DNA from: a virus
Reading direction: 5' to 3' (one strand)
IMG/VR virus record: IMGVR_UViG_3300045806_000047
Coordinates: 1-30,691 of that record
DNA length: 30,691 nucleotides
Under the pieces are notes generated by a model. The model saw nothing but the letters and a program-made list of their open reading frames with translations, searched no databases and was not told where the DNA came from. Made by a program: the position numbers and the translations under genes. Of this stretch, positions 29,481 to 30,691 are shown in pieces (positions within the stretch are counted from its first letter, which is position 1; each line of letters begins with the position of its first letter).

Positions 29481-30691
29481 ATGGATGTTCAAACCAAACT
29501 TACTCGCTCATTTACTTTAGAAAGAGCGAACTCAAATATAGATGAAAGAACTATAGAATTCAGTTTCAGTAGTGAATATCCTGTTGAAAGACGTAATGGA
29601 ATGGAAATCTTATCTCATCGTGAAGGTGAATATGATTTTACTCATCTTAATGACCAAGCACCTTTATTGCTTGCACATGACCAATCAAGACAAATAGGAA
29701 AGATTATTTCTGGAACTGTTCGTGATGGAGTTGGTTATTGTACAGTTCAATTTAGTCGTTCTCAAGAAGGTCAAGAAGTACTTAATGATGTAATTGATGG
29801 TATTCGAAGCAAAGTCAGCGTTGGATATTCATCTTCAAATCCGAAATTAGAAAGACGTGATGGTGATGTACCGGTGTACAGATATACATGGACTCCTTTT
29901 GAAGTTTCAATCGTTGCTATTCCTGCCGACCCAAGTGTTGGCATAGGTAGAAGCGAAGCACAAATAGAAATACAAACGCCTCAGGAAGAGGTAACTCAAA
30001 TTAATGAAAGGACTCAAACAATGAATAAAATTAAAACTGTAGAAGATGCAATTAATGCAATCGAAACAGCAACTCCTTCTGCTGAAGTAGAACAATTAAC
30101 TCGTGACGCAAAAGTTTCTGATATTGAAACTCTTTGCTCTAAATTAAAACTTGAAGATGAAATTGATGGTTTAGTTGCTCGTTCTGCTACTTTAGAAGAA
30201 GCAACAGAATACTTACTTGCTATTCGTTCTGCTAAATGGAAAGAAACAACTACAAAAACTCGTGCATCTGCTGCACCTGCTGTACACACTCGCAAACAAG
30301 ACCCTATCAATTATGGTAAAGCGGTTATCGCTGCTGCATCTGGTAATTGGAAAGATGCAGGTTTTGAAAGAGAACAATCTCAAGAACTTGCTCGTCAAGC
30401 AGGCAAACCTTTAGACAATAACTCTTTCTATATTGACACTAACGCAACTCGTGTTACTCCAATCACTGCTAACGGTGCAACATCTACTGGTTTTGGTAAA
30501 GAAATGGTTGGTACTCAATTTTTACCAGACCGTTTGATTAATGCTGTATGGAACCAAACTTTCTTAAATCAAGTTGGTGCTGACTTCAGTTTATCAGGTT
30601 TGACTGGTAATGCTGCAATTCCTGTTATCACTTCTAACGGTACTGCATCGTTCGTTGCTGAAAACACAGATATTGGTGCTGCACAAGAATT
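29481..30691 (+). CDS. HK97-type prohead protease fused to major capsid protein (3' end cut)
   Basis: The frame is open from the ATG at 29481 to the window end (403 complete codons). The N-terminus is an HK97-type prohead protease: LLLAHDQSRQIGK with catalytic-type His66, RSKVSVGYSSS with Ser113, and FEVSIVAIPADPSVGIGR (about residues 140-157). From about residue 181 begins the capsid part: a charged delta-like helical region (181-265), then an HK97-fold N-terminus (GTQFLPDRLINAVWNQTFLNQVG, AAIPVITSNGTASFVAENT). Protease and capsid thus form one polyprotein, probably cleaved during maturation. An internal ATG at 30021, in frame, has its own AGGA. Confidence 0.92.
   Translation, partial: MDVQTKLTRSFTLERANSNIDERTIEFSFSSEYPVERRNGMEILSHREGEYDFTHLNDQAPLLLAHDQSRQIGKIISGTVRDGVGYCTVQFSRSQEGQEVLNDVIDGIRSKVSVGYSSSNPKLERRDGDVPVYRYTWTPFEVSIVAIPADPSVGIGRSEAQIEIQTPQEEVTQINERTQTMNKIKTVEDAINAIETATPSAEVEQLTRDAKVSDIETLCSKLKLEDEIDGLVARSATLEEATEYLLAIRSAKWKETTTKTRASAAPAVHTRKQDPINYGKAVIAAASGNWKDAGFEREQSQELARQAGKPLDNNSFYIDTNATRVTPITANGATSTGFGKEMVGTQFLPDRLINAVWNQTFLNQVGADFSLSGLTGNAAIPVITSNGTASFVAENTDIGAAQE

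Overview
The window is a contiguous piece of an AT-rich double-stranded DNA phage or prophage genome. It carries terminase, portal, capsid, Mu-type baseplate, tail fibre, lysis, integrase and replication genes, with no bacterial housekeeping genes, rRNA or tRNA. Shine-Dalgarno sites of the AAAGGA/GGAG type, lipoprotein signals and a T4-type lysozyme point to a bacterial host, probably Gram-negative. The host genus cannot be read from the sequence. A large serine integrase and a candidate attP next to it suggest a temperate phage. The Mu gp46/gp47/gp48-like baseplate genes suggest a contractile tail; the head genes are of the lambda gpA/gpB type with an HK97-type protease and capsid.

Layout. 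(1) 1-9111, plus strand: RCC1-repeat protein, tail-completion-like protein, baseplate gp46/gp47/gp48-like proteins, two paralogous fibre proteins, and a run of small and large virion or adhesin proteins. (2) 9156-10499, plus strand: lysis cassette of holin-like protein, XhlA-like coiled-coil membrane protein, GH24 lysozyme and a small unknown. (3) 10490-12619: divergent small HTH protein and serine integrase, with palindromes between them. (4) 12644-13642, plus strand: small genes including an ArdB/KlcA-type antirestriction protein. (5) 13752-15371, minus strand: small genes, several very short, headed by a compact thymidylate synthase-family protein. (6) 15425-16725, plus strand: a possible small RNA, a DEDDh exonuclease and a T7 endonuclease I-type junction resolvase. 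(7) 16889-20733, minus strand: a 1119-aa primase-like/helicase fusion and a GIY-YIG-like protein. (8) 20764-22429: a repeat-rich region in which two long direct repeats, each with a perfect 18-bp-arm palindrome, flank a YiiX-like hydrolase gene. (9) 22430-24067: an acidic unknown and a lipoprotein. (10) 24245-30691, plus strand: TerS, an unknown, TerL, a head-tail connector-like protein, portal, a small protein, and a prohead protease fused in frame to the major capsid protein, cut by the window end.

The most unusual signal is regulatory. A T4-late-promoter-like octamer (T/G/A)ATAAATA recurs 29-39 nt upstream of many start codons on both strands. At several of these sites an inverted repeat spans the octamer and the ribosome binding site, so a read-through mRNA would hide the site while an mRNA starting at the octamer would expose it. 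One copy drives no gene but lies just before a ~100-nt segment that ends in a strong terminator and carries an anti-Shine-Dalgarno tract, a candidate small RNA. Other points worth checking are the twin palindromic repeats, the in-frame ribosome binding site inside the protease-capsid fusion, the compact thymidylate synthase-like protein and the antirestriction-like gene.
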